Assembly (NCBI GenBank): GCA_016287975.1
Contig: JAEEXV010000038.1
Coordinates: 1-6,179 of the forward strand
Source of the DNA: Lentisphaeria bacterium
Lineage (GTDB): Bacteria; Verrucomicrobiota; Lentisphaeria; Oligosphaerales; Oligosphaeraceae
DNA length: 6,179 bases
Direction: 5' to 3'
Shown here: one piece after another, positions 5,973-6,179 of the stretch
How positions within the stretch are numbered: the first letter of the stretch is position 1
Layout of the letters: the number at the start of each line of letters is the position of its first letter
The notes under the pieces: model-generated
Databases searched by the model: none
The model's input: the letters and a program-made list of their open reading frames with translations, nothing else
Told to the model about the DNA's origin: nothing
Translations under genes and position numbers: made by a program

Positions 5973-6179
5973 ATGGACTGCAACGAGCCATTTCATCCCG
6001 AGCGCTTCGCGCCCGTCGCCCCTGCCGACCTGCCGTTCCTGCGCCCGCGCCTCCACGCCTCCCGCGCGCGCAGCTGCGAGTTCGCCCTCGGCAACCTCTT
6101 CCTCTGGGGACCCGCCTTCCATATCCGCTGGCAGGAGGCCGCCGGGCACCTCTATCTCGAAATGATGGACGAGGAGGAG
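5973..6179 (+). CDS. DUF2156 / phosphatidylglycerol lysyltransferase C-terminal-like protein, 3' partial
   Basis: The frame opens at ATG 5973, one base after the GNAT stop, and stays open to the last base (69 codons). The N-terminus reads FHPERFAPVAPADLPFLRPRL (residues 7-27), then SCEFALGNLFLWGPAFHIRW (34-53) and HLYLEM. This matches the start of DUF2156-type proteins, where an F-x-P-(V/I)-x-x-x-D entry strand is followed by a S-x-x-(T/A)-F-x-N-L-(F/Y)-x-W segment. The family adopts a tandem GNAT-like fold related to the aminoacyl-transferring domain of MprF; free-standing members are mostly uncharacterised. No membrane segment appears in the visible part. The catalytic region lies beyond the window, so activity cannot be judged. 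Confidence 0.72.
   Translation, partial: MDCNEPFHPERFAPVAPADLPFLRPRLHASRARSCEFALGNLFLWGPAFHIRWQEAAGHLYLEMMDEEE

Noticed and set aside
4875..6179. A possible defence island formed by VapBC, GNAT and DUF2156
   Set aside because: GNAT proteins can be toxins (TacT type), but this one has no adjacent RHH antitoxin of its own. No restriction, Cas, retron, CBASS or phage genes are visible, so a defence role is not supported.

Overview
The window is a GC-rich, gene-dense bacterial segment in which every supportable gene lies on the plus strand. The mix of genes (a giant BspA/TpLRR-type leucine-rich-repeat protein, a cytosolic deacetylase-fold protein with an N-terminal Ig-like domain, a VapBC toxin-antitoxin pair, a GNAT acetyltransferase and a DUF2156-type protein), the strong preference for C in third codon positions, and the near absence of Shine-Dalgarno sites suggest a gut or environmental member of the PVC group (Lentisphaerae/Victivallales or Kiritimatiellae-like). 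That taxonomic guess is an inference and is only weakly supported.

Layout. Positions 1-3372 are the 3' part of one very long coding region that is already open at the first base. It holds about 26 LRR_5 repeats in two blocks, including three tandem 81/82-residue super-repeats, then Ig-like modules and an unrecognised tail. Positions 3373-3538 form a 166-bp intergenic region unusually rich in inverted and direct repeats. Positions 3539-4735 encode a 398-residue protein that looks like a divergent polysaccharide-deacetylase (beta/alpha-barrel) protein without a signal peptide. Positions 4736-4874 contain two GC-rich stem-loops, the second a convincing intrinsic terminator, followed by an AT-rich palindrome and the only strong ribosome-binding site in the window. 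These lead into a vapB-vapC operon (4875-5521). A short gap with an inverted repeat precedes a GNAT acetyltransferase gene (to 5971). One base after its stop begins a DUF2156/phosphatidylglycerol-lysyltransferase-like gene that runs off the right edge.

How the genes relate. The vapBC pair is a self-contained autoregulated module with its own operator candidate. GNAT and DUF2156 are tightly packed and probably co-transcribed. The LRR and deacetylase-like genes appear to be separate transcription units. I see no phage, transposase, CRISPR, rRNA or tRNA sequence. No clear new multi-gene system is visible. The least-explained parts are the structured intergenic region at 3360-3538, the C-terminal tail of the LRR protein and the deacetylase-like protein.
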